Of a DNA stretch of 64,000 nucleotides, positions 9,986 to 19,047 are shown piece after piece. The number at the start of each line of letters is the position of its first letter. Positions within the stretch are counted from its first letter, which is position 1. Origin of the DNA: Candidozyma auris (Eukaryota; Ascomycota; Pichiomycetes; Serinales; Metschnikowiaceae). The stretch is from the NCBI RefSeq assembly GCF_003013715.1, contig NC_072813.1, positions 124,001-188,000 on the forward strand, read 5' to 3'. The notes below the pieces were generated by a model. That model was not told the DNA's origin, made no database searches, and was given only the letters and a program-made list of their open reading frames with translations. A program made the position numbers and the translations under genes.

Positions 9986-10672
9986 ATGCTTCCCACGAGC
10001 TTCACCCATTTTGAGGCTCTCGATAGCTTGCCATGTACGTATTATTGATACCGTCTTCTCCCTAGCTTTATACTAACTGCAGACATTGACCATAGCATAA
10101 CGCCGCAAGAGCTAAGAAGAGTTGAACAGCTTGTCCAAAATGAAGTGGCTCATATCAACACGGACGAAATGCATCCCGCCGTGGGCCCGCTTCTACCCCT
10201 TTCCTCGAATATGGATCGATTCCGTCAACCTTTGGGAGAGAGGAGTGATGGCGGTAGCATTTCCTCCGAGCAACACACACAAGGCATAGACATGTCAAGA
10301 TACACAGACTTCCATGATGACCACGACAATGACGATGATAACGATAGCGATAACGGGGAGCATGTTAATCACGACCGCATGTACACATCCTTGGCATACT
10401 CCGTTCTACGGGAGCGGAACGCTTCGCTCGCTCTACAGAACGAGGAAAGCATCAGTAGCATACGAAACGCTCATCTTGAGTCGCTACTGAAAATGGAGCT
10501 ACTGTATCGGGACCAGTTGACCAAGAAAAGGCAGCGAGTGGAGGAAATAAACATGGAGCGTAAGCGAAGACAGCTCGACTTCATGCCCACCAACGAGCTC
10601 CAGGAGCAGACGTGGCAGGAGGGCGTCAACTCCATGGTAGACATGGGGCTCCACAAACTGAGTGAAAAGTAG
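9986..10672 (+). CDS. SNT309: SPF27/BCAS2-like splicing factor (Prp19 complex), spliced
   Basis: The CDS is join(9986..10034, 10083..10672), 212 residues. Exon 1 encodes MLPTSFTHFEALDSLPY and the Tyr codon spans the junction. The joined ALDSLPYIDHSITPQEL matches the BCAS2/SPF27 N-terminal motif (DALPYFD...). The C-terminal half is a coiled coil (ELLYRDQLTKKRQRVEEINM, then ERKRRQLDF) as in BCAS2 proteins. An acidic stretch lies at about residues 80-95. The S. cerevisiae counterpart Snt309 stabilises the Prp19 complex needed for spliceosome activation. It is convergent with RDS3, another splicing gene, 83 bases away. Confidence 0.85.
10035..10082 (+). other. SNT309 intron (48 nt)
   Basis: The donor is GTACGT, the only non-GTATGT donor in the window. 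Branch point TATACTAAC, acceptor TGCAG five bases later. Confidence 0.88.
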
Positions 10673-10755
10673 ACTTAGTGAAGGGTTTACCATGCCGTCG
10701 AAATGCTAAGCAGACCTGACATCCATTAACTTCCAAATGATGCTATCCAATATTT

Positions 10756-11109
10756 TTAATCTGTTAGAAGACCCTTGCTTTTTCGCTTGTTAAATATCAT
10801 ATCAGCCTTGGAGCTGCTTGCGTTGACGATACGTGGGCACCCTTCCCTGTGCTTATCCTGAACCACACATTCGTAGCAGTAGTACGCTGGGGTGCCAGCC
10901 TCAGCATCATCGCCCAAATGGGCGCTGCAAAGTATACATCTTTTGCTCAAGTGGCCCGAGTGGCACTCATCACACACACGTACTTTGGCGTGAGGTTTCA
11001 CCATCGAGTCGCAAATAGGACACCGACCGTCACACAGTAGACATAGAAGTCCAATGTGAGTTCCGGGCTGCTTCATACACTGCACAAGGTCGAACTGATG
11101 GCGGGACAT
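10756..11109 (-). CDS. RDS3: Rds3/PHF5A zinc-finger SF3b subunit
   Basis: 117 residues from ATG 11109. The protein has many Cys residues in paired CxxC motifs (LLCLLCDGRCPICD, RVCDEC, KRCILC, YYCYEC), the knotted zinc-binding fold of PHF5A/Rds3. MSRHQFDLVQCMKQPG is the family N-terminus. Rds3 is a subunit of SF3b in the U2 snRNP and helps hold the branch-site adenosine. Length is close to the 107-110 residues usual for the family. No intron. Confidence 0.95.
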   Translation of the reverse strand: MSRHQFDLVQCMKQPGTHIGLLCLLCDGRCPICDSMVKPHAKVRVCDECHSGHLSKRCILCSAHLGDDAEAGTPAYYCYECVVQDKHREGCPRIVNASSSKADMIFNKRKSKGLLTD

Positions 11110-11993
11110 AAAGAAGAGATGCGACAGTCGAAGTCACATCACTTCACTTACTATGCGCGATGGGTATGTATAACCGAAAACAAAACCAGACACACCATAG
11201 TGATGGAAGCGCAAATGTAGAATATGAGGGACATTTTGGGTTGAAATCATCATGAAAGTAAAGGCTAGCGGATAATCAAGATTGTGCCTTCGAGCTTCAT
11301 CATTTTCACTCGACTGTACTGTTTTCTTTGCGTAGTGGCCTATCTACCGTGTTAATTATTGATGAAAAAGGCACTTAGACAATCTGAGACCTGAGTTTTT
11401 GATAAGGAAAATTATGGTCAAAATACTGTTAGTCGAGAAAACTAGCTAAGCATTTTATGATTCGGTGAATTCAAAGTCACCTACGTGGCTGCGAACTAAT
11501 GGGTGCAAAACCTCTACCAGATAAACCGACAATGCTTCTGGCGAAAACAATATTTGGGGGAAAGGTCAAATCGAAATGTCATACGCGAGCTCCAAACAAT
11601 TACACCCCAGTCCTTTCCCTCTCTTATCTCACCACAGGAGGCACTTACCGATGATTTGTGTAGCAACAATATGTGGAGAACCAGTATAGACCAATAGGCA
11701 CTACTACCGTTATAGTCTTCCCAATGAGACTTTCATAAACTATAAATTAATAAAATACTCGCAACAAAACTTTGATTATCGTAACCATCAATTCATGATC
11801 TTTCTCCCGTCATCTATTAAATTACGCTTTCTTGGATTGCCCACTCTCAGTTTCACCTTAGCCTCTACGCATGGGCCTTGAATCCTCACTGCGAGGTGCT
11901 ATACATACCCAATCAGTGCACCCTCATCACTACACCCCAGGTTTTTGCCACCACACCCACAAAAGAATAACCCCATATATAGATACATTCGTC
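11110..11993. other. Divergent promoter RDS3/ASR1-like
   Basis: About 880 bases, AT-rich. TATATAGATAC lies just before the ASR1-like start. No other feature supported. Confidence 0.55.
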
Positions 11994-13418
11994 ATGGCAG
12001 ATGAATGTCCCATCTGCCTCGAGGGAGTTGGCCCATCTGACGTTATCGGCATAGTGTACCCCTGTGCCCACCATTATCATGAACAGTGTCTCTTGCCATG
12101 GAGCACCCATTCCAATTCGTGCCCTACATGTCGCAAGTCGTTTTATAAGATCAATGTCGCTACCAAATCTGCACCTGAAACGATTTTGAGATCGTTTGGG
12201 ATCAAGGATAAGCTCCAGCCAAATGCAGCCATTGACAGCATACCGGCGGAGTATGTTATACCTCCCAGCGAGGTGCCCCATAGAGAAAGGATCGAGAGAG
12301 AAAGAGATATTCAGCCTGGCGGTGTGTGTCAGGTATGTTCTAGTGCAAGCTATGCGCTTCGCCAGCGTGCTATGGTGAGCTGTGTAGCGTGCAATGCCTC
12401 GTTCCATGTATCGTGCCTAGGCGCTGCTTCTCACGAGCCTGGGTCCATGGAATGGTTCTGTCCTGTGTGTGATTGCTATCAGGAGCTTAGTATCCCAAAC
12501 GCTAATAGAGTTCATGTTAGGGCATCATCTCGTGGTCCCACGAGTGTAAGAAAGCACTCACTAGTGACTACCGATAGTGACCTCGCCCACGCAGTGTTCG
12601 AAGATAGTCTAGATTCGCTAGATAGTGAGCCAGCACGATTTGAACGACCCTCAAGGCCAAATGTCCTTAACGGAGGTGTTTTGCTACGACGGGAAGAAAG
12701 GGCGTTGCGCAATCTTACACCTGAGGAAGCTCACCTGTGGGAAATGCTAGAACGAGCGAGAACAGGCAATGAGGATGTTCAGCTGCCTGCCAGCGCAAAC
12801 AATCAGCCAAGACGTAAAAGAAGAAGGCGAACACTTGGGGTTGCAACCCCTGTTGAAGGTCTGTCGACGTCACAAACACAAAATGTGACCGTGCCTGAGG
12901 CTAGTAGTGGTTCCCGTATCGGTTCTCTTATGAGCCAGATCAAACTGAGACCACAGCGACATACAGCTAGGATTTCAGACGAAAGACACTTTGCCATGAC
13001 TCCAGCTCCTCCGGCTTCACACATCGTGTCATCAACTCGATTGTCGCCAATGATAAGTCCTGTCACCAGTGATAGCGAAAGTGAATCGAGGCGGCAGGTG
13101 TTCGGACGCTCAGGGAGAGAGCTTACAATTGAGCAGAAACGTGTTATTCAAAAGCATGTGCGTGATAACCTACGCCCATTGTACATCCCAAGTGGATCAA
13201 CTGGCAGTGGCACTATCACATCTGAAAGTGAATATATTCGCATCAATAAGAGCATATCACGCAAGATCTACTCGGCAATCATTTCGCTGGAGGAGCAAGA
13301 AGGCCCTCAAATATATGAAGACTACTTCAACAATCCGAGTTCCAAACTTCGAGAAATGGTCGACTCCTGTGTTCAGCGTGAATTAGCAGACATGGGGTAC
13401 GGCGAAGATTACGACTAA
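11994..13418 (+). CDS. ASR1: RING plus PHD finger protein, Asr1-like
   Basis: 474 residues from ATG 11994. An ATG 41 codons upstream is open, but the homologous Asr1 begins right at its RING finger and a TATA-like run lies between the two ATGs, so the inner start is preferred. RING at residues 3-45 (CPICLEG, PCAHHYHEQCLLPW, CPTCRKS). PHD at about 105-160 (CQVCSSA, MVSCVACNASFHVSCLG, WFCPVCDCY). The remainder is Ser/Arg-rich, with a conserved-looking C-terminal helix region (LTIEQKRVIQKHVRDNLRPL). S. cerevisiae Asr1 is a RING/PHD ubiquitin ligase acting on RNA polymerase II; this protein is longer than Asr1 (288 residues), so the orthology is moderate. Confidence 0.7.
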   Translation: MADECPICLEGVGPSDVIGIVYPCAHHYHEQCLLPWSTHSNSCPTCRKSFYKINVATKSAPETILRSFGIKDKLQPNAAIDSIPAEYVIPPSEVPHRERIERERDIQPGGVCQVCSSASYALRQRAMVSCVACNASFHVSCLGAASHEPGSMEWFCPVCDCYQELSIPNANRVHVRASSRGPTSVRKHSLVTTDSDLAHAVFEDSLDSLDSEPARFERPSRPNVLNGGVLLRREERALRNLTPEEAHLWEMLERARTGNEDVQLPASANNQPRRKRRRRTLGVATPVEGLSTSQTQNVTVPEASSGSRIGSLMSQIKLRPQRHTARISDERHFAMTPAPPASHIVSSTRLSPMISPVTSDSESESRRQVFGRSGRELTIEQKRVIQKHVRDNLRPLYIPSGSTGSGTITSESEYIRINKSISRKIYSAIISLEEQEGPQIYEDYFNNPSSKLREMVDSCVQRELADMGYGEDYD

Positions 13419-13456
13419 TGAACTAATGAACAAATAAATTTGTATGTGCTTGTAGT

Positions 13457-14500
13457 CTATCTCCTTCTTGGGCCCTTTGGCTTCGAGAATCTCATTCCAC
13501 TATTGGTTTGCGTAGTTGAGGCGGGGGCTTCTTTCTCTAACTTGGAGAGTTCAATTTCGTCCAAGTCGCCAACTTCAAGAACGACATCTAGTTGCTTGTC
13601 TTTCAAGTTGTCGGATTTGAGGTGTGAAAGAAAGCCTTGCTTGTTAGCGGCGTACAACATCCTGTCTTTCACCTTCGAGCCCGAAGGACACAGGTATACA
13701 AAAGCAACTTTATCTGTGTCATGTCCAAACAAAGCATAGATTGGTGATGTCTCTGACGCACCAACCACCTTCTCCAAAGAGCTTATGAGAGTTTGAGGCG
13801 TCACATCAGACTCGGATCCTATCAATACAAGCGTCTCAGTGTCCTTATCGATTCTAATAACAACCAATTTGCCCAAGAAGTCACCCAGAAGTGACTTTTC
13901 GAGCTCAGGATCCATTTTAAAAAGCAAGTTTGAGCCTGAAGAAGAAGGCAGTGCACTTCCAGAGTGCATCGATGGTAATTCTCTCTTGAATGATTGTGAG
14001 GTTGGCTGTCCTAAATTGAGGTTCTGAACCGAATTGATCTGAGCAAGTACCCTCTCCTCTTCAGTCAAAAGACTCTCATTCAGCCCCTGTGTCAAATGCT
14101 TATAATGGAGTAAATCCAATTCCTCCACTTCTGTGAGTGCCAAGATGTTCTTCGTACCAAAGTTACTAGAGCCCAATTGTTGAAGGAGAGTGTTCTTGGT
14201 GGACGCAAACAACATTTTCTGTCTGATTGGAGCAGAGTCTGGAATGAAGCTTATAAAGATAAAGCCACTCTCTGGTGTGTGTATCACAGCGTAGCCTGGT
14301 GTTGGATACTGTGCCCCAAAGTATTCGTTCAAGCTCTCAAACACCAGCGAGAGATCGCCTGATGAAGGCAGCTTGTATGAATTGTCAGGCACCAATTGAG
14401 TACTTTCTGAATTGAGAGTGATGACAAGCGCTCCATTATTCAAAGATTTGAATTCTTGGAGAAGCGACTCCGAAGCGGTGATTCCTGACTGGGTAGCCAT
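13457..14500 (-). CDS. TWF1: Twinfilin, two ADF-homology domains
   Basis: 347 residues from ATG 14500. Two ADF-H domains (about 5-145 and 180-315): SGITASESLLQEFKSL opens the first, and PIRQKMLFASTK and KVKDRMLYAANK are the actin-binding long helices of each repeat. The basic tail (RFSKPKGPRRR) is the capping-protein/phosphoinositide-binding end typical of yeast twinfilins. Twinfilin sequesters ADP-actin and works at cortical actin patches. Convergent with the ASR1-like gene, 38 bases apart. Confidence 0.95.
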   Translation of the reverse strand: MATQSGITASESLLQEFKSLNNGALVITLNSESTQLVPDNSYKLPSSGDLSLVFESLNEYFGAQYPTPGYAVIHTPESGFIFISFIPDSAPIRQKMLFASTKNTLLQQLGSSNFGTKNILALTEVEELDLLHYKHLTQGLNESLLTEEERVLAQINSVQNLNLGQPTSQSFKRELPSMHSGSALPSSSGSNLLFKMDPELEKSLLGDFLGKLVVIRIDKDTETLVLIGSESDVTPQTLISSLEKVVGASETSPIYALFGHDTDKVAFVYLCPSGSKVKDRMLYAANKQGFLSHLKSDNLKDKQLDVVLEVGDLDEIELSKLEKEAPASTTQTNSGMRFSKPKGPRRR

Positions 14501-15093
14501 GGCCGTATGTTACAGGTGTATGTTGTAAAGATCTGGCGATAATGTATCAAGTGCGACAATCCGGCCTCGGTGAAAGGAAGGTGGATTCCATCGCAGTGGT
14601 ACCATAGAGAAGAGCACAAATTGGGTATAAAATATTGCAGTTAAAGGGTTAGAGTACATAAACAACTTCATTTACTATTGTGAAGAATCTTGATGGCTAC
14701 TGATGTGTATCATTGAATACCTATTAGAGTGGTCAATTATACCCAAGAACATGACGACTGTATAATTATAGCTCACAGAAAGTGGATTAAAGCTTGTTTT
14801 GGCTACAAGACTTGGAGATAAATCCACAGAACTCTTATTTTTTCATATTTTGTTTATACTTCGGGTTTCACTGCTCTACGCTTCAGACGTCATTTTGCAG
14901 CCATTATTTGCAACTCGGTGCTTCCGTAGGAAAACCACTTCTCTTGATAAAGCTTACTCAATCTCTTAGAGTAAGTATTTGACGTAGCAGTCACTTTTCC
15001 TCAATTATATACCTAGATAGCGAATTAAATTCAGTTCAGGTTCTCAATCTGCTCCTGGTAGTCCCTACGTCTGCACGGTACGAGCCATCTTTC
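14501..15093. other. Divergent promoter TWF1/15094 gene
   Basis: About 590 bases. I see nothing beyond AT-rich sequence. Confidence 0.5.
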
Positions 15094-16224
15094 ATGCCGG
15101 AAGTTGTAAACAAGGATCTATTACCCATGGGTCTATTCAGCTTTAGCGGGTCCCAGCAGGGGATTAAGATCCCGACGTTCGAATTGTCTCCCCAGCCGGA
15201 TTCGACCGATCTCAGAATACGTTCGCTACTATATCTTTTCAAGGCGTTGCGCATCAATAAGCTAGCAGCATTTCCCCACGCTGATGGTTCGTTGAAGTAT
15301 ATCGAAAGTGATGGTGACACAGAAGATCCTGCAAGGTCGATCAAATTGGACAAATTATACAACCTTCTGCATTTCGTGAACTTGCTCACTTCAGAACCAC
15401 AACGAGTGCTTGTGGACTATCCTAAAAACAAGTTCAGAGCATACTGTATTTTGTCGGATCTACCTAGTGCAAATCTTTCAAGACCACTGTCGCCTACGAA
15501 AAGCCGCTCCGAGAAATCTTCACTTGAATTTGAGAATGGTTATCCCGTATTCGTTGACTACAGGGGAAAGCGAGCAACCAATTTCGCTTTCTCGCTTCTC
15601 CAGACGGGGCAGCAGGTGAGCCTCAGAGAGCTCGCTACTATTCTTGCCAATTCTCTCGTATACGTCGAACATCACTCTTACGTCCCCTTTCTGGCTCGCT
15701 TAAATACAGCAAAGAAGTCTATTCAGCTGGTATCCAGAGCGAACCTAACTGACGAATCATGCTGCGAACTCACGGAAACGTTCAAGTACACCGTAGTGTT
15801 CAGATACTTGAAAGATTTGGCTTTCTTGATACAACTACTCCGAATTTACGACGAGTATATGAAGAAAACACCCAAGTCTCCGACAACATCGCCCCTGTTG
15901 TCGTCAAGCTCGAGATCGCTGCCTCAATTATCACCGGGGAAAAAGACTGCCACCTTATCTTCAAAGAAGTCCACATCGTGTTTGGTGGGAGGAGAGAGGT
16001 CTCTAAAAGCAAAGCCATCAATTTCCAACTTCCGGGCCAACGAGATATATAATCCAGTCACCTCTCCACAGAAAAAGTCATCAAAGACTCCATCTTCTCT
16101 GACTCCGGATGAAATTTATGGGCGGGAGATCGTACAGGATTTGTGGGACAAATGCAAGGCATCAATACGATTGAAGCTTGAGCGAGAAATGAGGACCATC
16201 GAAAAGACGGGGCTCAATAGGTAG
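15094..16224 (+). CDS. Unrecognised fungal protein, 376 residues
   Basis: Open from ATG 15094. I do not recognise the family. Residues 20-125 look globular, with conserved-like character (LRIRSLLYLFKALRINKLAAF, then KLDKLYNLLHFVNLL). A second block (about 150-260: YPVFVDYRGKRATNFAFSLL, VFRYLKDLAFLIQLLRIYDE) is also globular. A Ser/Pro/Lys-rich linker (264-330) and a short charged helix at the C-terminus (EIVQDLWDKCKASIRLKLER) follow. No signal peptide or membrane segment. Codon use fits its neighbours. Confidence 0.75.
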   Translation: MPEVVNKDLLPMGLFSFSGSQQGIKIPTFELSPQPDSTDLRIRSLLYLFKALRINKLAAFPHADGSLKYIESDGDTEDPARSIKLDKLYNLLHFVNLLTSEPQRVLVDYPKNKFRAYCILSDLPSANLSRPLSPTKSRSEKSSLEFENGYPVFVDYRGKRATNFAFSLLQTGQQVSLRELATILANSLVYVEHHSYVPFLARLNTAKKSIQLVSRANLTDESCCELTETFKYTVVFRYLKDLAFLIQLLRIYDEYMKKTPKSPTTSPLLSSSSRSLPQLSPGKKTATLSSKKSTSCLVGGERSLKAKPSISNFRANEIYNPVTSPQKKSSKTPSSLTPDEIYGREIVQDLWDKCKASIRLKLEREMRTIEKTGLNR

Positions 16225-16380
16225 ATGCTTGAATTCTGAAAAAGATTGCAATTGCCTTGTCATTCGTTTGACGTACGATTCCCTCCAGCCTATGTGGCAT
16301 GTGTTGTGCATATAGCCTAGCACTTAATGACGTCCCTTCCCCATCATCTCGATTGCAAGCTCGACACACCTTAGCGATTT

Positions 16381-16977
16381 ATGCTTCGCCAGTCACAAAA
16401 CTCTATCCGCCGCTTTTCAAATGGCCGAACCTTGCTCAACTTATTTGGTGGTGGAAAAGACGTGAAAGGAATGCCCCAAATGGCACCCTCAGGAAAATCT
16501 GAAACCACTAGTAATCCGGCTGATCTATTCAAGAAGAATGATATATTGATGTTTTCTCAAAAGCCCATGAATTACATTGAGTCTGTTAAGAAGAATGGAT
16601 TTCATCTCGCAAACAACCTATTAATCACGTCTCCTAATAAAGCTGGAAATGAGATTGGAACGCTCCTTCTAGATACTGAGAGCTTCGAAGTCAATCTAGC
16701 TGATGGAGGCTATAAATTTATCAACGGTTTCATTGTTGATTTTGATGAACAAACGCTATTGCTGTTATTCGAAAAGGTGCATCCAAAGCCAGAGATTGTT
16801 GTTTTTGGTTTAGGAAAGAAGTCAAGGGTGCTCTCAGAGCTGAATAAGCGCTTCATGAGTAATCTAGGCATCCAATTGGAAATTGGTGACTCTAAGAATG
16901 CGGCGAAGATTTACGACTTGTTAGCAACTGAAAGACCGGGTGTGATTGGGGCCCTACTATTGCCTCCCAATGTGTAG
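16381..16977 (+). CDS. NDUFAF3-like mitochondrial complex I assembly factor
   Basis: 198 residues. The first 30 are basic and Ser/Arg-rich, consistent with a mitochondrial presequence (MLRQSQNSIRRFSNGRTLL). The rest matches the DUF498/AAMDC-NDUFAF3 fold: GFIVDFDEQTLLLLF, PEIVVFGLGKKSRVLSELN, GIQLEIGDSKNAAKIYDLLA, RPGVIGALLLPP. The motif order (unknown-glycine FGLG loop, then a Thr/Ala-rich helix) is as in NDUFAF3. NDUFAF3 with NDUFAF4 helps build the Q module of respiratory complex I. S. cerevisiae lacks complex I but CUG-clade yeasts keep it. A few bases of coding end separate it from the convergent gene at 17050. Confidence 0.82.
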   Translation: MLRQSQNSIRRFSNGRTLLNLFGGGKDVKGMPQMAPSGKSETTSNPADLFKKNDILMFSQKPMNYIESVKKNGFHLANNLLITSPNKAGNEIGTLLLDTESFEVNLADGGYKFINGFIVDFDEQTLLLLFEKVHPKPEIVVFGLGKKSRVLSELNKRFMSNLGIQLEIGDSKNAAKIYDLLATERPGVIGALLLPPNV

Positions 16978-17049
16978 AAGAAAGCATGGTGCATATATTA
17001 ATGTATATTTATTGACAATCCAACGAAATTCACCAAAATCATTTTTATT

Positions 17050-19047
17050 TTACCTCACATTACCCACTAAGTCCCTATTTTGCTCGGCTGACTCGCTAGA
17101 TTGCATAGCCTGTTCGTACTGATGAAGATGCTGATATAAGAGAGCCATTGGCTCTCTGCTGCTCGGCGATTCCTCCACAATTAAAGAGTTTGGTTGAGTA
17201 TTGGAATGCTGAGGAGTGCTCATCATCATATTCATGCCCATCTGTGGATTTTGAATTTGCTCAGGGTTTCGCAAAGCCTGCTGAGCAGCATGCTGAAGAG
17301 TCATATGTTTTGGTGGAGGCATACCTTGTTCGTCGCCCTGTCTGACATGAACCTGATGGAAAGAGGAGGTCATCTGATGGATTGCTTGTGGTGATGCCTT
17401 GTCGAATGAGTTATCTAGAAGATATTTTCGATTCGGCGTTGATGCCATCCCTGTGTTGGTAAGTTCGAACGATGTGTGTTCTGTGGCCGAGAAGTTAAGG
17501 TTACCACCGGTCGTGTTTTGCGAGGAGTTCACCCCTAGCATGCTAAATTCTTTCGATGAGTTCATTGTTGTGTTGTAGTCTTGCGACGCAGATAGCGAAG
17601 AGGAAGTGTGTTGAAATGCAAATGTCGGGGGAGGTTGATGATGTGGATTGGGTTGTTGCAAATGCGGCAGCGCCTGATTAATCAGAGGATGCTGTTTTAG
17701 TTGATGTGAGGTATGTTCCACTTGTTGACGCAAAGCTTGATTAGGTTTTTGCGATTTCTGGCTTAATTTTTGTTGTGTGTTGACTTTGGTCTTGCTACTT
17801 TGACCCGAGTTGCTTGTCTTCTCCTGACTTTTTTTACCCTTTGAGGCTTTTATTTCAGTGTCTTTCTTTTTCTTGCTGTTCATCAACGTATGAACATCTG
17901 TGAAAACAATCTGAAACTTGCTTGTGCCGCCGTAATTCTTCTTGCTATTCTTTTTGTTGGCCTGCTTTGGTGGTTCAGAGACTTTCGGTTGCGATTTCTT
18001 CTCAGAAAATATCCCCATAACTGGCTCCGAATTGATTGCTGTGGTTCCTTCTGATCTCTCCTTGTTCGGCGTCGGGCTTGGAGGCACAATGGCGCTCTTC
18101 ACAGGCTGATCATTGGGGGTGTTGTTCGCGCTGGACATGATAACGGTTGATGGTGATGACATCTGTGTAGGTTTAGCAGGAGTCCGGTAAACATTCTTAT
18201 TTTTCTTTGAAGCAAGTGGTGTCAGGTTCAAAGAAGCCTTATTGAGTAAATTGCTGCTAGTTTCCTTCAAGATATTTTTCTTTGAGGGAGTGACAAAGTT
18301 GCCCTCATACGCATCATCGTTTTTCTTATCATCCTCGTCATCGCTGCCAGGTTCGCTGTTGGCCTGAGAATCGTATTTCTTGAAAGGATGTCTAGCAGGG
18401 GTGTCAATCTGGCCAATGGAACGTTTTGAAGAGGTCTTAGCATCCAATGTGTTTGTTATTGATTTCCTTTCTGAACTCGTAGCAAACCGCGAAGGAGTGA
18501 TTGTTTCCACAGCTTTTGACGGCGAAGGACGTAACGGCGAGTCAATAAAGAAATCTGTGAGATGCATCGACTTATCGTAGAAGGGGGTGAAGTTGACGTT
18601 ATTGGAGATATTGCCTGCGGAATTCTGTGTGCTTAAAAAGTTTAAGTTGTGAGTGAGGAATGGCGTCAAGTTTAGAATTGGGTAGTCCATGTCGCTGCTC
18701 GAAGGAAGCCCACCGCTTGTATTAGCCTGCTTGTAAAAACTGGGGAGCATTTTGGTGTTCGGAGTGGAGTTATGAGACATCATTTCCGTAGAAAGCGTTC
18801 TTGACACTAGGGGAGTCCAGCCCGTAGTCGGAGGAGGTGCAGCCGATGCCTGAGCATTCAGAATGAGTTTTGAGGCTGGAGGTAGCGATTCATTCTGGCT
18901 TTGATTCAGGCTCTGGCTCTGGCTTTGGTTCTGGTCCTTGCCTGTGCTCTTTTTCCGGTCATTGCTTGACGAGGAGGACGAGGATGAGCTGGTATCCGGG
19001 TAGGAGTAGATCAACGGGTCGATCACCAGCCGGGAAGGGGAGGACAT
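17050..19047 (-). CDS. Low-complexity nuclear protein, possibly Msa1/Msa2-like
   Basis: 665 residues from ATG 19047. Long Ser, Gln, Asn and Lys-rich regions, with a poly-Ser run near residue 20-28, a QSQSQSLNQSQ run, and a Gln/His-rich C-terminal half. Two motif-like islands stand out: residues about 122-190 (MDYPILNLTPFL, NVNFTPFYDKSMHLTDFFID then SPLRPSP) and about 375-395 (GGTSKFQIVFTDVHTLM). Several TP/SP sites suggest CDK phosphorylation. The LTDFF..SPLR block is reminiscent of Msa1/Msa2, SBF/MBF-associated G1 regulators, but I hold this loosely. An alternative is an unrelated CUG-clade transcription regulator. Confidence 0.7.
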   Translation of the reverse strand: MSSPSRLVIDPLIYSYPDTSSSSSSSSSNDRKKSTGKDQNQSQSQSLNQSQNESLPPASKLILNAQASAAPPPTTGWTPLVSRTLSTEMMSHNSTPNTKMLPSFYKQANTSGGLPSSSDMDYPILNLTPFLTHNLNFLSTQNSAGNISNNVNFTPFYDKSMHLTDFFIDSPLRPSPSKAVETITPSRFATSSERKSITNTLDAKTSSKRSIGQIDTPARHPFKKYDSQANSEPGSDDEDDKKNDDAYEGNFVTPSKKNILKETSSNLLNKASLNLTPLASKKNKNVYRTPAKPTQMSSPSTVIMSSANNTPNDQPVKSAIVPPSPTPNKERSEGTTAINSEPVMGIFSEKKSQPKVSEPPKQANKKNSKKNYGGTSKFQIVFTDVHTLMNSKKKKDTEIKASKGKKSQEKTSNSGQSSKTKVNTQQKLSQKSQKPNQALRQQVEHTSHQLKQHPLINQALPHLQQPNPHHQPPPTFAFQHTSSSLSASQDYNTTMNSSKEFSMLGVNSSQNTTGGNLNFSATEHTSFELTNTGMASTPNRKYLLDNSFDKASPQAIHQMTSSFHQVHVRQGDEQGMPPPKHMTLQHAAQQALRNPEQIQNPQMGMNMMMSTPQHSNTQPNSLIVEESPSSREPMALLYQHLHQYEQAMQSSESAEQNRDLVGNVR

